Shown: positions 1 to 10,233 of the stretch, piece by piece
Layout: each line of letters begins with the position of its first letter
Numbering within the stretch: the first letter of the stretch is position 1
Assembly: GCF_013839445.1 (NCBI RefSeq)
Contig: NZ_JACDIT010000007.1
Span: 124,001-188,000 of the forward strand
Reading direction: 5' to 3'
Length of the DNA: 64,000 nucleotides
DNA from: Chthonobacter albigriseus
GTDB lineage: Bacteria > Pseudomonadota > Alphaproteobacteria > Rhizobiales > Pleomorphomonadaceae
Notes under the pieces: generated by a model
What the model was told of the DNA's origin: nothing
Seen by the model: only the letters and a program-made list of their open reading frames with translations
Database searches by the model: none
Translations under genes and position numbers: made by a program

Positions 1-2
1 TC

Positions 3-1739
3 CCGGTGCTGACGCCGCTTGCCGTCGATCCGGCGCATCCCTTCCCGTTCATCCCGAACCTCGGGTTCACGCTGGCGTTGGACCTGGAGCGCAACCGGGA
101 CGACGAGCGGATGACGGCGCTGATCCGCATGGCCGCCAAGGTGGATCGTTTCGTGCGGTTGCCGGACCGGGGCGAGACGCCGGCGGTGCACCGCTTCATC
201 ATGGCCGAGACGCTGGTCTCGTTGTTCATCAGCCGGCTCTTCCCAGGCTATCGCGTGCTGGGGCAGGGCGCATTCCGGATCATCCGCGACAGCGACATCG
301 AAGTGGAGGAGGAGGCGGAAGACCTCGTCCGTCTGTTCGAGACGGCGCTGAAGCGCCGTCGGCGGGGATCGGTGATCCGCGCTGAATTCGAGAGCTCGAT
401 GCCGGCCGCACTGCGCGACTTCGTCGCCGAGGCGCTCGGGACGACACACGACGAGGTGTTCCTGATGGACGGAGCGCTGGCGCTCAACGAGCTCAGCCAG
501 CTCGTCGCGCTGGATCGCCCGGAACTGAAGTTCGTTCCCTACGCGCCGCGGTTCCCGGAGCGGATCCGCGAGCACGGCGGCGACTGCTTCGCCGCGATCC
601 GGCAGAAGGACATCGTCGTCCACCACCCCTACGAGAGCTTCGACGTGGTGGTGCAGTTCCTGCGGCAGGCTGCGGCCGATCCCGACGTCATCGCGATCAA
701 GCAGACGCTCTACCGCACCTCGTCCGACAGCCCGATCGTCAGGGCGCTGATCGAGGCGGCGGAGGCCGGCAAGTCCGTGACGGCGCTGGTCGAGCTGAAG
801 GCGCGGTTCGACGAAGAGGCGAACATCCGCTGGGCGCGGGACCTGGAGCGGGCCGGCGTGCAGGTGGTGTTCGGCTTCATCGAGCTGAAGACCCACGCCA
901 AGCTGTCGATGGTGGTCCGGCGCGAGGCGACGGGGCTGACGACCTACTGCCACCTCGGTACAGGCAACTACCACCCGATCACCGCGCGCATCTACACGGA
1001 CCTGTCCTACTTCACGGCCGACAAGCCGATCGCCCACGACGTCGCCCGAATCTTCAACTTCATCACCGGCTATGCCGAGCCGCAGAAGCTGAACGCGCTC
1101 GCCATGAGCCCGATGACGCTGCGCAAGACGATCATCGAGTGCATCGACGCGGAGATCGAGCATGCCAACGCCGGGCGGCCGGCGGCAATCTGGATGAAGA
1201 TGAACAGCCTGGTCGACCCGCAAGTGATCGACGCGCTCTACAAGGCGTCGATGGCGGGCGTGCATATCGACATCATCGTGCGCGGCATCTGCTGCCTCCG
1301 CCCCGGCATCAAGGGGCTGTCGGAGAACGTCCGGGTCAAGTCCATCGTCGGGCGTTTCCTGGAGCACAGCCGGATCTTCTGTTTCGGCAATGGTCACGGC
1401 TTGCCTTCGCACCGGGCGACGGTCTACATCGGGTCCGCCGACATGATGCAACGGAACCTGGACCGGCGCGTCGAGGTTCTGGTGCCGCTCACGACCGCGA
1501 CGGTCCATGCGCAGGTTGTCGACCAGATCATGGTCGCCAACATCAGGGACAATCAGCAGAGCTGGCGCCTGCTGCCGGACGGGAGCCATGAACGCATCGT
1601 GCCGGAGGAGGGCGACGAGCCCTTCAACGCGCATCAATACTTCATGACAAACCCGTCGCTCTCCGGCCGCGGACACTCGCTTGAAACCGATTCTCCCAAA
1701 CCGATCGTACGTCGCCGCCAACGCACTCGAGGGACGTGA
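3..1739 (+). CDS. ppk: Polyphosphate kinase 1 (5'-truncated by window edge)
   Basis: This is the C-terminal part of PPK1, which makes inorganic polyphosphate reversibly from ATP. About 578 residues are in the window; the family is usually near 700, so the N-terminal 120-150 residues lie to the left. Two phospholipase-D-like catalytic halves are visible. THAKL (His about residue 297 counted from the GTG at 6) and FLEHSRI (His about 454) correspond to the two essential histidines of the family. HLGTGNYHP and [15 protein letters not shown] are further conserved blocks. The downstream ppx gene follows at once, the usual arrangement of the polyphosphate-making and polyphosphate-degrading enzymes. 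The identification is secure; only the start is missing. Confidence 0.96.
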   Translation, partial: PVLTPLAVDPAHPFPFIPNLGFTLALDLERNRDDERMTALIRMAAKVDRFVRLPDRGETPAVHRFIMAETLVSLFISRLFPGYRVLGQGAFRIIRDSDIEVEEEAEDLVRLFETALKRRRRGSVIRAEFESSMPAALRDFVAEALGTTHDEVFLMDGALALNELSQLVALDRPELKFVPYAPRFPERIREHGGDCFAAIRQKDIVVHHPYESFDVVVQFLRQAAADPDVIAIKQTLYRTSSDSPIVRALIEAAEAGKSVTALVELKARFDEEANIRWARDLERAGVQVVFGFIELKTHAKLSMVVRREATGLTTYCHLGTGNYHPITARIYTDLSYFTADKPIAHDVARIFNFITGYAEPQKLNALAMSPMTLRKTIIECIDAEIEHANAGRPAAIWMKMNSLVDPQVIDALYKASMAGVHIDIIVRGICCLRPGIKGLSENVRVKSIVGRFLEHSRIFCFGNGHGLPSHRATVYIGSADMMQRNLDRRVEVLVPLTTATVHAQVVDQIMVANIRDNQQSWRLLPDGSHERIVPEEGDEPFNAHQYFMTNPSLSGRGHSLETDSPKPIVRRRQRTRGT

Positions 1740-1761
1740 GGCACCGGGCCGCCTGAAAGGG

Positions 1762-3243
1762 ATGGGGCCGATCGCCGTCATCGACATCGGGTCCAACTCG
1801 GTCCGGCTTGTGATCTACGAACGCCTGTCGCGTTCGCCGACGATGCTCTTCAACGAGAAGGTCATGGCCGGTCTCGGCAAGGGGCTGGCCAGCACCGGCA
1901 AGCTTCGCACGGATTCCGTGCAGCAGGCGCTTGCCGCGATCCGGCGGTTCAAATTTCTTTCCGACCAGAGCGGCTCGGTGGAGCTTCATATCCTGGCGAC
2001 GGCGGCCTCGCGGGACGCGGCGAACGGACCGGAGTTCCTGAAGGCGGTGGAGAAGATCTGCGGCGTGAAGGTCACGCTGCTGTCCGGGGCCGACGAGGCC
2101 CGGCTCTCCGCCTACGGCATCCTGTCGGGCTTCCACAAGCCGCGCGGCGTGGTGGGCGACCTCGGCGGCGGCAGCCTGGAACTCGTGCAGGTGGCCAACG
2201 GGAAGGTGGGGCAGGGGCGGACCTTCCCTCTCGGCGGCATCCGGCTGGAGGAGGCGTCCGAGGGATCGATCCGCAAGGCTGAGAAGATCGTGGCCGAGGC
2301 GCTGGCCGACGCCGGCGACGGCCTCGATGCGAAAGGCTCGACATTCTTCGCCGTGGGCGGGACGTGGCGGTCGTTCGCGCGCCTGCACATGTTCGAGATC
2401 GGCTATCCGCTGCACGTCATGCACCACTACGCCATCCGGGCGGACGAGGCACTGGATTTCGCCCGCATGGTCGCGCGGCGTGCGCCCGAGGCGCTCGACC
2501 AGATCGACGTGGTCTCCAAGGCACGGCGCGAGCTGCTGCCGTTCGGCGCGCTGGTGCTGGAGCAGGTGATCAGGACGGTGCAGCCGTCGCAGGTGGTCAT
2601 CTCCGCGCTCGGCGTGCGGGAAGGGCACCTCTACGAACTGCTCTCCGAGGAGGAGATGACGCAGGATCCGTTAATCGAGGCCTGCGCCGAATTGGCCTAT
2701 CTGCGCTCGCGCTCGCCGCAGCACGCCGAGGAGCTGATCCCCTGGGTGGGGCATGCCTTCGCCGAACTGGGGATCGACGAGACCGCGGAGGAGGAGCGGC
2801 TGCGGATCGCAGGCTGCCTCGTTTCCGACATCGGCTGGCGGGCTCACCCGGACTATCGCGGCGAGCAGACGCTGTCGATCCTGGCCAACGCGTCCTTCAT
2901 CGGAATCGACCATCCCGGACGTGCCTACCTGGCGCTGGCGATCTACTACCGGCACGTGGGGCTGGTGGACGAGGCGGTCAGTCCGCGCATCCGCGAGCTC
3001 TGCTCCACGCGGCTGAAGGAGCGTGCCCGGACGCTCGGCGCCGCGCTCCGGGTCGCCTACCTGGTGTCCGCGTCGATGCCCGGGGTGATCCCCCGCACCC
3101 AGCTTGTCATGGACGGCGATACGCTGGTGCTGCAGGTGCCGCCGGACCTTGCCGACATCGTCGGCGAGCGGCTGCTGAAGCGGCTGTCGTCGCTCGCCAA
3201 GATCGGCGGCGGACGCGAAGGGGCGATCCGGGTGGTGGGCTGA
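1762..3243 (+). CDS. ppx: Exopolyphosphatase, Ppx/GppA family
   Basis: The product of about 493 residues belongs to the Ppx/GppA phosphatases of the sugar kinase/actin superfamily, which remove terminal phosphates from polyphosphate (or hydrolyse pppGpp). The N-terminal phosphate-1 motif VIDIGSNSVRLV, the GDLGGGSLELV block and the C-terminal HD-like helical region are present. The ATG at 1762 is chosen because it places the family's usual N-terminus (MGPIAVIDIGSN) at the start. An in-frame TTG at 1681 would add 27 residues and overlap ppk, and it has no evident ribosome site. The gene starts 22 bases after the ppk stop, so co-transcription with ppk is likely. Confidence 0.93.
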   Translation: MGPIAVIDIGSNSVRLVIYERLSRSPTMLFNEKVMAGLGKGLASTGKLRTDSVQQALAAIRRFKFLSDQSGSVELHILATAASRDAANGPEFLKAVEKICGVKVTLLSGADEARLSAYGILSGFHKPRGVVGDLGGGSLELVQVANGKVGQGRTFPLGGIRLEEASEGSIRKAEKIVAEALADAGDGLDAKGSTFFAVGGTWRSFARLHMFEIGYPLHVMHHYAIRADEALDFARMVARRAPEALDQIDVVSKARRELLPFGALVLEQVIRTVQPSQVVISALGVREGHLYELLSEEEMTQDPLIEACAELAYLRSRSPQHAEELIPWVGHAFAELGIDETAEEERLRIAGCLVSDIGWRAHPDYRGEQTLSILANASFIGIDHPGRAYLALAIYYRHVGLVDEAVSPRIRELCSTRLKERARTLGAALRVAYLVSASMPGVIPRTQLVMDGDTLVLQVPPDLADIVGERLLKRLSSLAKIGGGREGAIRVVG

Positions 3244-3280
3244 GGGGGCCACCGGCCGCCATGACGGCGGCGGCGCCCGA

Positions 3281-4471
3281 CTATTCGGCCGCCTGCCGGC
3301 CGTCGACCGGTTTGGCGAGGCCCGGTCCTTCGACCATGACCACCTTCTTGCCGTCGAAGGTCAGAGCCAGCTCTCCGCGCTTCACGCGCAGAGCCTGTTC
3401 GCCGAACAACTCGCGGCGCCAGCCTTTGAGGGCGGGCACGTCCGCGTCGTTGCTGGCCGCGATCTCCTCCAGGTCGTCGACGGTCGCGATGATCTTGGCG
3501 GCGACGCCTTCGTTCTCGCTGACGAGCTTGAGCAGAACCTTCATGAGGTCCACCGCGGCGCCGGCGCCCTCGGGTGCGTGGCGGCCCTTGGGCATGCGCG
3601 GCCACTGCTCCTTGGGCGTCTCGAGGGCGAGGCGGACGGCGGCGACGATCTCCTCGCCGGCACGTGAGCGCTCGAAACCCTTCGGGATCGTGCGGAGTTC
3701 GGCGAGTCTGGCCGGATCGGTCGGCGCCTGGGTGGCGATCTCGTAGATCGTATCGTCCTTCAGGACGCGCGAGCGCGGCACGTCCCGGGTCTGCGCCTCG
3801 CGCTCGCGCCAGGCGGCGACTTCCTTCATGACGATCAATTCGCGTGGCTTCTTCACACGCATCTTCAGCCGCTGCCAGGCTTCGTCCGGCTCGGACCTGT
3901 AGGTACCCTCGGAGGTGAGGACCTCCATCTCCTCCAGCACCCAGTCGGCGCGTCCCTGCTCCTCCAGGTTGGCCTTGAGGAAGCGGTAGACGTCGCGCAG
4001 ATGGGTGACGTCGGCGATCGCGTAGGTGAGCTGGTGCTGGGACAGCGGCCGGCGCGACCAGTCGGTGAAGCGGTGCGACTTGTCGATGTGGGCGCCGCTG
4101 ATGCGGGCCACCAACTGGTCGTAGGAGATGGAATCGCCGAAGCCGCAGACCATGGCCGCGACCTGGGTGTCGAACACGGGATGCGGAACGAAGCCGCCGA
4201 GGTGCCAGACGATCTCGATATCCTGGCGCGCGGCGTGGAAGACCTTCACGACCTTCTCGTTGCGCATCAGGTCGAAGAAGGGGCCGAGATCGAGGTCCGG
4301 CGCAAGGGCATCGACGACGACAGCCGCGTCCGGGCTTGCCATCTGGATGAGGCAGAGCTTGGGCCAGAAGGTGGTCTCGCGGAGGAACTCGGTGTCGACC
4401 GTTACGGCGTCATAGCGGGCGAAATCGGTGCAGGCAGCGGCGAGGGCGGCGGTTGTGGTGATCATCGTCAT
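3281..4471 (-). CDS. rnd: Ribonuclease D
   Basis: This 396-residue 3'-5' exoribonuclease of the DEDDy family trims 3' ends of tRNA precursors. The catalytic acidic residues are visible in TVDTEFLRE (Asp and Glu), [15 protein letters not shown] (Asp) and YAIADVTHL (Tyr and Asp). The C-terminal half carries the helical HRDC-type regions expected for RNase D. Two start ATGs lie six bases apart (4471 and 4465); neither has a strong Shine-Dalgarno. It converges with ppx, with only 37 bases between the two stop codons, and is divergent from aspS. The open frame continues far upstream without a stop, but that part is a shadow of aspS. Confidence 0.94.
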   Translation of the reverse strand: MTMITTTAALAAACTDFARYDAVTVDTEFLRETTFWPKLCLIQMASPDAAVVVDALAPDLDLGPFFDLMRNEKVVKVFHAARQDIEIVWHLGGFVPHPVFDTQVAAMVCGFGDSISYDQLVARISGAHIDKSHRFTDWSRRPLSQHQLTYAIADVTHLRDVYRFLKANLEEQGRADWVLEEMEVLTSEGTYRSEPDEAWQRLKMRVKKPRELIVMKEVAAWREREAQTRDVPRSRVLKDDTIYEIATQAPTDPARLAELRTIPKGFERSRAGEEIVAAVRLALETPKEQWPRMPKGRHAPEGAGAAVDLMKVLLKLVSENEGVAAKIIATVDDLEEIAASNDADVPALKGWRRELFGEQALRVKRGELALTFDGKKVVMVEGPGLAKPVDGRQAAE

Positions 4472-4708
4472 GGCTGGCCGAGATATAGCCGAATCGTGGC
4501 GACGTGTCTGCACGGGGTTTCGAGGCAAAATGGCGGTTCCCGGCGGTCGGCGATCGGTGCGTCCAAACCCTGCATGCAGCCCGGTGAAAACCCGCTGATC
4601 CTTGACAAATGCGGGTCGGCGTGCGCTTTTCCGGCCCGCGCGGACCAGCCCTTCCGGCTTTGCTCCGCCCTTCCTTTCTGGCCCACGATCCATCGACGGA
4701 ACGATCCC

Positions 4709-6490
4709 ATGCACCGCTATCGGACCCACACCTGCGGAGAACTGCGCTCCGCCCACGTCGGCGCCAGCGTGCGCCTGTCGGGCTGGGTTCACCGGGTGCG
4801 CGACCACGGCGGGCTGCTGTTCATCGACCTGCGCGACCATTACGGCCTGACGCAGTGCGTGGTGGATCCGGATTCGCCCGCCTTCAAGGCGGCGGAGGCG
4901 GTTCGCTCGGAGTGGGTGATCCGGATCGACGGAACGGTCAAGGCGCGGACGGCCGAGACCGTCAACGCGAACCTGCCGACCGGCGAGGTGGAGCTCTTCA
5001 TCACCGACCTGGAGACGCTGTCGGCGGCCAAGGAGCTGCCGCTTCCGGTGTTCGGCGAGCCGGACTATCCGGAGGACGTGCGGCTCAAGTACCGCTTCCT
5101 CGACCTTCGACGAGAGACGCTGCACCGGAACATCGTGACGCGCACGAAGGTGATCGCGGCGATGCGCCGGCGGATGGACGAGATCGGGTTCGCAGAATAC
5201 TCCACGCCGATCCTGACGGCGTCGTCGCCGGAAGGCGCGCGCGACTTCCTGGTGCCGAGCCGTATCCACCCGGGCAAGTTCTTCGCGCTGCCGCAGGCGC
5301 CGCAGCAGTACAAGCAGCTGTTGATGGTGGCCGGCTTCGACCGCTACTTCCAGATCGCGCCCTGCTTCCGCGACGAGGATCCGCGCGCCGACCGCCTGCC
5401 GGGCGAGTTCTACCAGCTCGACCTGGAGATGAGCTTCGTCACGCAGGAAGACGTCTGGAACACGATGGAGCCGGTGCTGCGCGGCCTCTTCGAGGAGTTC
5501 GCCAACGGCAAGCCGGTGACGCAGTCGTTCCCGCGCATCCCCTACGACACGGCCATCCGCAAGTACGGCTCGGACAAGCCGGACCTGCGCAATCCGATCG
5601 AGATGCAGGCGGTGACCGAGCATTTCGCCGGATCCGGCTTCAAGGTGTTCGCGCGGATGATCGAGGCGGATCCGAAGACGGAGGTCTGGGCGATCCCGGC
5701 CAAGGGCGGCGGGTCGCGGGCGTTCTGCGACCGGATGAACAGCTGGGCGCAGGGCGCGGGTCAGCCGGGGCTGGGGTACATCTTCTGGCGTACCGAGAGC
5801 GATGCGCTTGAAGGCGCCGGCCCACTCGCCAAGAACATCGGACCGGAGCGGACGGAAGCCATCCGGACCCAGCTCGGCCTGAACGAGGGCGATGCCTGCT
5901 TCTTCGTGGCGGGTGATCCGGCGAAGTTCTACAAGTTCGCCGGCGAGGCGCGGACGCGGGTCGGCACGGATCTCAACCTCGTCGACACCGAGCGGTTCGA
6001 GCTGTGCTGGATCGTCGACTTCCCGTTCTACGAGTGGGACGAGGACGAGAAGCGCGTCGACTTCGCGCACAACCCGTTCTCGATGCCGCAGGGCGGCCTC
6101 GATGCGCTCAACAACCAGGACCCGCTGACGATCAAGGCGTTCCAGTACGACATGGTCTGCAACGGCTTCGAGATCGCGTCGGGGTCGATCCGCAACCAGT
6201 CGCCGGAGCTGATGGTGAAGGCGTTCGAGCTGGTGGGACTCTCGAAGGCCGACGTTGAGGAGCGGTTCGGCGGCATGTACCGCGCGTTCCAGTATGGCGC
6301 GCCGCCGCACGGCGGCATGGCCGCGGGTGTCGACCGGATCATCATGCTGATCTGCGGGGCGCAGAACCTGCGCGAGATCACCCTGTTCCCGATGAACCAG
6401 CGGGCCGAGGATCTCCTGATGGGCGCTCCGTCCGATCCGACCAACAAGCAGCTGCGCGAGCTGCACATCAAGCTGAACCTGCCGAACTGA
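4709..6490 (+). CDS. aspS: Aspartyl-tRNA synthetase
   Basis: The enzyme charges tRNA(Asp), and in many alphaproteobacteria also tRNA(Asn), with aspartate. The 593-residue product has an N-terminal OB-fold anticodon-binding domain ([20 protein letters not shown]) and a bacterial-type class II catalytic core. Motif 2 is seen in [19 protein letters not shown] and motif 3 in [16 protein letters not shown]-type insertion domain sits between them, as in bacterial AspRS. The ATG at 4709 gives the expected N-terminus ([13 protein letters not shown]). The gene is followed by a strong hairpin terminator at 6511-6545. Confidence 0.97.
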   Translation: MHRYRTHTCGELRSAHVGASVRLSGWVHRVRDHGGLLFIDLRDHYGLTQCVVDPDSPAFKAAEAVRSEWVIRIDGTVKARTAETVNANLPTGEVELFITDLETLSAAKELPLPVFGEPDYPEDVRLKYRFLDLRRETLHRNIVTRTKVIAAMRRRMDEIGFAEYSTPILTASSPEGARDFLVPSRIHPGKFFALPQAPQQYKQLLMVAGFDRYFQIAPCFRDEDPRADRLPGEFYQLDLEMSFVTQEDVWNTMEPVLRGLFEEFANGKPVTQSFPRIPYDTAIRKYGSDKPDLRNPIEMQAVTEHFAGSGFKVFARMIEADPKTEVWAIPAKGGGSRAFCDRMNSWAQGAGQPGLGYIFWRTESDALEGAGPLAKNIGPERTEAIRTQLGLNEGDACFFVAGDPAKFYKFAGEARTRVGTDLNLVDTERFELCWIVDFPFYEWDEDEKRVDFAHNPFSMPQGGLDALNNQDPLTIKAFQYDMVCNGFEIASGSIRNQSPELMVKAFELVGLSKADVEERFGGMYRAFQYGAPPHGGMAAGVDRIIMLICGAQNLREITLFPMNQRAEDLLMGAPSDPTNKQLRELHIKLNLPN

Positions 6491-6510
6491 GCGATTGCAG
6501 AGGCGACAAT

Positions 6511-6545
6511 AAAGCCGGCCCGTCACGCGACGAGCCGGCTTTTTC
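6511..6545. terminator. Bidirectional intrinsic terminator after aspS
   Basis: A perfect 9-bp stem, AAAGCCGGC (6511-6519) with GCCGGCTTT (6534-6542), encloses a 14-base loop and is followed by T residues. On the other strand the stem is preceded by AAA, so it can also end the convergent gene whose stop lies at 6555. Confidence 0.85.
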
Positions 6546-6554
6546 CTGTCGGCA

Positions 6555-8645
6555 TCACTGGTTGGCGACGATCTTGAACTTCAGCGCGTCAAGGAGCGGG
6601 CCGACGCCGTCGTTGCCGAGCGCCTCGATGGCGGTGAACGGCAGCGGAGCGGCGGGCTTCGCCGTGACCACCAGCGATCTGGGATCCTTGAAGAAGTCCT
6701 TCAGGACGGCCGCAAAGCGGTCCTGGATGGTCTTGTCCTCGAGGAACCCGAGCATCAGGGGCAGGGCGTTGGCGAAGTTGTCTCGGAAGTCCTCGGGCTT
6801 CTGATTGAGCTTCTTGGCCTGGGCTTCGAAGGTCCGCTCCACGATGGAGTTGTTGCCGAAACGGAACGACGAGCCGACGAGCGCCACGTCCTGCATCCGC
6901 TGCTCGATGAGGTCCGGATTGTCCAGGATCGACAGCGGAAGGCCGTTGACCTCGGCGTCGAAGGAGACCAGTCCCATGTCCGCCACCGTCACCGTCGCGT
7001 CGTCCAGGCGGACGATCCCCTTGTCGGTGTCCCAGCTCCAGCTAGCGCCGCCGGAGACGCTGATCTGCTCATAGCCCATGGCGGTGAGCTCGTCCTTGGC
7101 GGAGGGATCGGTGATCGCCGTCACGGGGAAGTTCAGCGCCGTCCAAGCGAATTCGCCGCGGCGGGCGATCGAACCCAGCCAGTCCCCGCCGGTGACCGTG
7201 AGGGCGCTGAGGCCGAAGGTTCCCAAGGGCGTGTTGATGCTGAGGCCGTTCAGTTCGGCGAAATCGGTCCGCGGCATGCCATCGATGAGGGCTGCACGGA
7301 TGAGCTCCGGCGGCGGCTCGCCACCCCCTTCCGTCGCCGCGCCCAGCTCCAGCAGAGGCTTCAGGGCGCCGAAGCGGATGTTGCCGAGCGAGACCACGTT
7401 GAACTTGCCGGATGTCTGGGGATCGACGGTCAGTTCGCCGCGGCGCAGGGTGATCGCGCCGATGCCCTCACCGTCGATGTCGGAGATGTCCAGTTCGGCC
7501 AGCGATGCGGCGACACCGTCGGGTCCGGTCATTTCGGTGTTGTCGATGGCGAGGCTGTTGAACCGCATCAGTCCCGTCAGGTTCGGCAAAATCGTGGAAA
7601 CGAAGGCGAGAGGGTCCTTCTCCACCGCCTCCGGATCTGCGAACACGGCCTGGAAGATCTCCACCACGGACTTTTCGGTCTGGCGCATCTGCTGGACGTC
7701 CAGCTCGATCAGCCCGAGCTTGACGGCAACGCCTTCCGCCTCGATGGACATGTTCACGATGCCCTGCTGCTGCACGACCGTACGCCAGCGGCCGTCGGGC
7801 TTGCCGGCCTTGACGCTCGCCGGGTCGAGGACCGCCAGCACAGCGCCGAGGTCCATGCCGGACATGTAGCTCGTCTCCGCGGAGAAGGCCTGCTTGAATT
7901 CGCCGGCCGTGGTGGTTCCGCGATAGTTGTTGTAGCCGGACCGCTCGATGCGGCCGTCATGAATGCCTGTCGCGAAGATCAGCTCGTAACTGGTCTCCGA
8001 CTCGCCTTCCGGCAGCCCACGGGTGACCGTTCTGAGGTTGTCCATCTCGAACCAGTCGGCCCGGGCCGCGAGGCTATGGCGGGCGTGGGCGAGCACCCGT
8101 GTGATCGTATCGGCATCGGCGGCCACCTTGGCGGGTTCCAGCGGGGTCTCGATCCGCTCATAGAGGAGGAGGTCGGCGGTCAGTTCGACGTCGTAGGCGG
8201 CCGAGACGTCGACGCTTGCGTCCACGCCATCCTCATCCTGGTCGGGGCCGGAGTTTTCGGCCCCGCCGCCCGTCTCAGCAATCTTCTTGGCGAGTTCAGG
8301 GAACCAGGCGGCCGGGTCGATGTGCAGCGTGGCCTTCATGTTCTCGCCGCGAACCGCATGGGCGGCGAACATGCCGGCTGCAGTCTTGCGGGGATCGGTG
8401 ACCACGAAAACGGGAAAGTCGATCCTGGCCCACGACCCTTCGCCGCCGAACACGACGTTCTCCAGGACGACCGACGCGGTTGCCGGATTGTAGGACGAGC
8501 CGCCGACCTTGACGTCCAGGCCCATGGCGGTGACTTCCAGCCACTCGCGGACCAGGTCTTCCTGCGGCGAGGCTGCGAAGGTCGGGAAAGCGGACAGGAC
8601 GATGAGCGTCGCGGAGGCCGCGAGGCGCATGGGGAGGCAGCGCAT
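6555..8645 (-). CDS. Secreted protein of unknown function, paralogue of the next gene
   Basis: I do not recognise this 696-residue protein. A Sec-type signal peptide occupies about residues 1-25 (hydrophobic core, then TFAASP). The rest is soluble-looking with many short beta-like segments and no transmembrane helix, so a periplasmic or surface location is inferred. Its last 120 residues resemble the C-terminus of the adjacent product encoded at 8707-9867: both have a hydrophobic LPL(M/F)L block, then F(F/L)KDP(R/K) and a segment of valines and alanines, then DALK and a final ANQ. The start at 8645 is preceded by CCGGAG at good spacing. It lies 61 bases downstream of its neighbour, so the two are probably one operon. 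Confidence 0.85.
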   Translation of the reverse strand: MRCLPMRLAASATLIVLSAFPTFAASPQEDLVREWLEVTAMGLDVKVGGSSYNPATASVVLENVVFGGEGSWARIDFPVFVVTDPRKTAAGMFAAHAVRGENMKATLHIDPAAWFPELAKKIAETGGGAENSGPDQDEDGVDASVDVSAAYDVELTADLLLYERIETPLEPAKVAADADTITRVLAHARHSLAARADWFEMDNLRTVTRGLPEGESETSYELIFATGIHDGRIERSGYNNYRGTTTAGEFKQAFSAETSYMSGMDLGAVLAVLDPASVKAGKPDGRWRTVVQQQGIVNMSIEAEGVAVKLGLIELDVQQMRQTEKSVVEIFQAVFADPEAVEKDPLAFVSTILPNLTGLMRFNSLAIDNTEMTGPDGVAASLAELDISDIDGEGIGAITLRRGELTVDPQTSGKFNVVSLGNIRFGALKPLLELGAATEGGGEPPPELIRAALIDGMPRTDFAELNGLSINTPLGTFGLSALTVTGGDWLGSIARRGEFAWTALNFPVTAITDPSAKDELTAMGYEQISVSGGASWSWDTDKGIVRLDDATVTVADMGLVSFDAEVNGLPLSILDNPDLIEQRMQDVALVGSSFRFGNNSIVERTFEAQAKKLNQKPEDFRDNFANALPLMLGFLEDKTIQDRFAAVLKDFFKDPRSLVVTAKPAAPLPFTAIEALGNDGVGPLLDALKFKIVANQ

Positions 8646-8706
8646 GGACGAACTCCGGTTCGAGGTGAGGCCGGCCGGAACACCGTCCCGGCCGGCCTGA
8701 TTTGGA

Positions 8707-9867
8707 TCACTCGGACTGATTGGCCTGGATCTCGGCCTTCAACGCGTCCGGCAGCGTCTGCGGGGCGGCCTGGATCGTGCCGACGAGTTCCATCAGCGAG
8801 ATCGGGTTCTCGGGTGCGACCGTGATGGAGATGTTCTTCGGATCCTTCAGGAAGGCGCCGGCGGCTGTCGCGACCTTGGCTTGGAACGCTGGATTCTGGA
8901 GCGCCGTCAGAAACAGCGGGAGCGCCGCGGCCATCTGCTCGGCGAAGGCTTCCCTGGTGACTCCCTGGGCCTTGGCGTATTGCTCCATGATGCGGTTGGC
9001 CAGCGAACTGTCCTCGTAGGTCAGGGTCGCGGTGCCGAGGGTGATCTTGCCGAGCACGTCCGGCGGCGGCTGCTGCTGCTGAAGCATCGCAAGCACGTCC
9101 GGCGTGAAGCCGTAGAGTTCGCCTTCCAGCGTCAGCGACCCCATCTCGTCACCTTCGATGGTGATGCGTTCGAGGGAGATGGTGCCCTGGCCTTCCTCGT
9201 AGGTGCCATCGCCGAACAGGTTGACGCGGATCTGGGTGTACCCGAGCGCCTTCAACTGGTCGGCCCCCGGATCGGGAGGCGCGGTCGTCAGATCGACCAG
9301 AACGCCCTCGACGCCGACGCCGACGGTGCGCGGGTAGTCGCCGACGTAGTCGGCGTTCTCCAGAGAGATCTTGTCGATCGAGAAAGCCTGGTTCTGCTGA
9401 CCGATGCCAGTGATGGTGGTGGCGATGATGCTGTCGTAGCGGCCTTTCTCCAGCGTGTCGCCGGTGCCGCGCTTGGCGACGAGGTTGGTGACCTCGATCT
9501 GATCGACCTTGAGGTTCGAACCGTCGTTGGAGTTGCCAGAAACCTTTTCGGCCACCAGGGACTCGGCGATAAGGGCGCCGGTCTCGTCGATGTCGGCGCC
9601 GGTCAGGGTCAGGGTCTCGATCTTGCCGTCGCGAACGACGCCATCAGAGGTGGGCGGCTGGCTGATCTCGACATTGCTGTAGACCAGCGACCCGCCGTCT
9701 TCGGTGGGCGTACCGAGCTTGACGTCGGTGTTGCCGCCCGGTCCGACGAAGAGTTCGGTGAGAGCCTTGGAGATCTCGGCTTCGGTTGCCGCGAAAGCGG
9801 TAGCCGACGAAAGGGCCAGAATGGCGATGGCGGCGACCGACGTCGTCACCCTGCGCTTCAACAACAT
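8707..9867 (-). CDS. Secreted protein of unknown function (shorter paralogue)
   Basis: This 386-residue product has a signal peptide (MLLKRRVTTSVAAIAIL followed by SSATAFAAT) and no other membrane segment. The ATG at 9867 is preferred over an upstream in-frame start at 9951 because GGGAG lies seven bases before it and because it begins the signal peptide. The C-terminal 120 residues match the end of the following 696-residue protein in order and spacing of motifs (ALPLFLTALQ, FLKDPKNI, DALKAEIQANQ), indicating a duplication with one copy enlarged. No enzymatic motif is visible. The function is unknown; two adjacent, exported, distantly related beta-rich proteins suggest an envelope role. Confidence 0.85.
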   Translation of the reverse strand: MLLKRRVTTSVAAIAILALSSATAFAATEAEISKALTELFVGPGGNTDVKLGTPTEDGGSLVYSNVEISQPPTSDGVVRDGKIETLTLTGADIDETGALIAESLVAEKVSGNSNDGSNLKVDQIEVTNLVAKRGTGDTLEKGRYDSIIATTITGIGQQNQAFSIDKISLENADYVGDYPRTVGVGVEGVLVDLTTAPPDPGADQLKALGYTQIRVNLFGDGTYEEGQGTISLERITIEGDEMGSLTLEGELYGFTPDVLAMLQQQQPPPDVLGKITLGTATLTYEDSSLANRIMEQYAKAQGVTREAFAEQMAAALPLFLTALQNPAFQAKVATAAGAFLKDPKNISITVAPENPISLMELVGTIQAAPQTLPDALKAEIQANQSE

Positions 9868-10233
9868 AGACGTCTCCCAAGACCGGGACGAGGTAGTGCT
9901 CCGCCATGGCTTCCCGGAACCTTCGGCGGGCGTTTGCCGGATACTCTGCAAAAACAGGACTGCTGCGACAAGTGACCTGCCGGGCGCCGAACGTGTCGAC
10001 GCGGTGACCGCCGGTCCAGGTGAGTCGGAACCAGGAGGCTATGGAATAACGGCCAAGTCATGAACTGAAATCCGTTATCGTTCGATTGCCCGTGAGCCCG
10101 CAAGCCGCCACTGCGGCCCGAACCGGCCGGTGAACTCCAGAGGCGGTTAATATCGCCTTTCCGCGCCGAAAACATCGCTTCGAAAGAGTTTCTTCAGGGC
10201 GGATCCCTAGACTTGCCGGCGATCCGCCCTGGT
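9868..10233. other. Intergenic region between divergent genes
   Basis: These 366 bases separate the minus-strand secreted-protein operon from the plus-strand EAL gene and must hold promoters for both. I see no coding frame, strong hairpin or known operator. Confidence 0.5.

Noticed and set aside
3281-6526. 1081-residue minus-strand open frame
   Set aside because: Only the part from 4471 down to 3281 is RNase D. The upstream part is the antisense shadow of aspS in GC-rich DNA.
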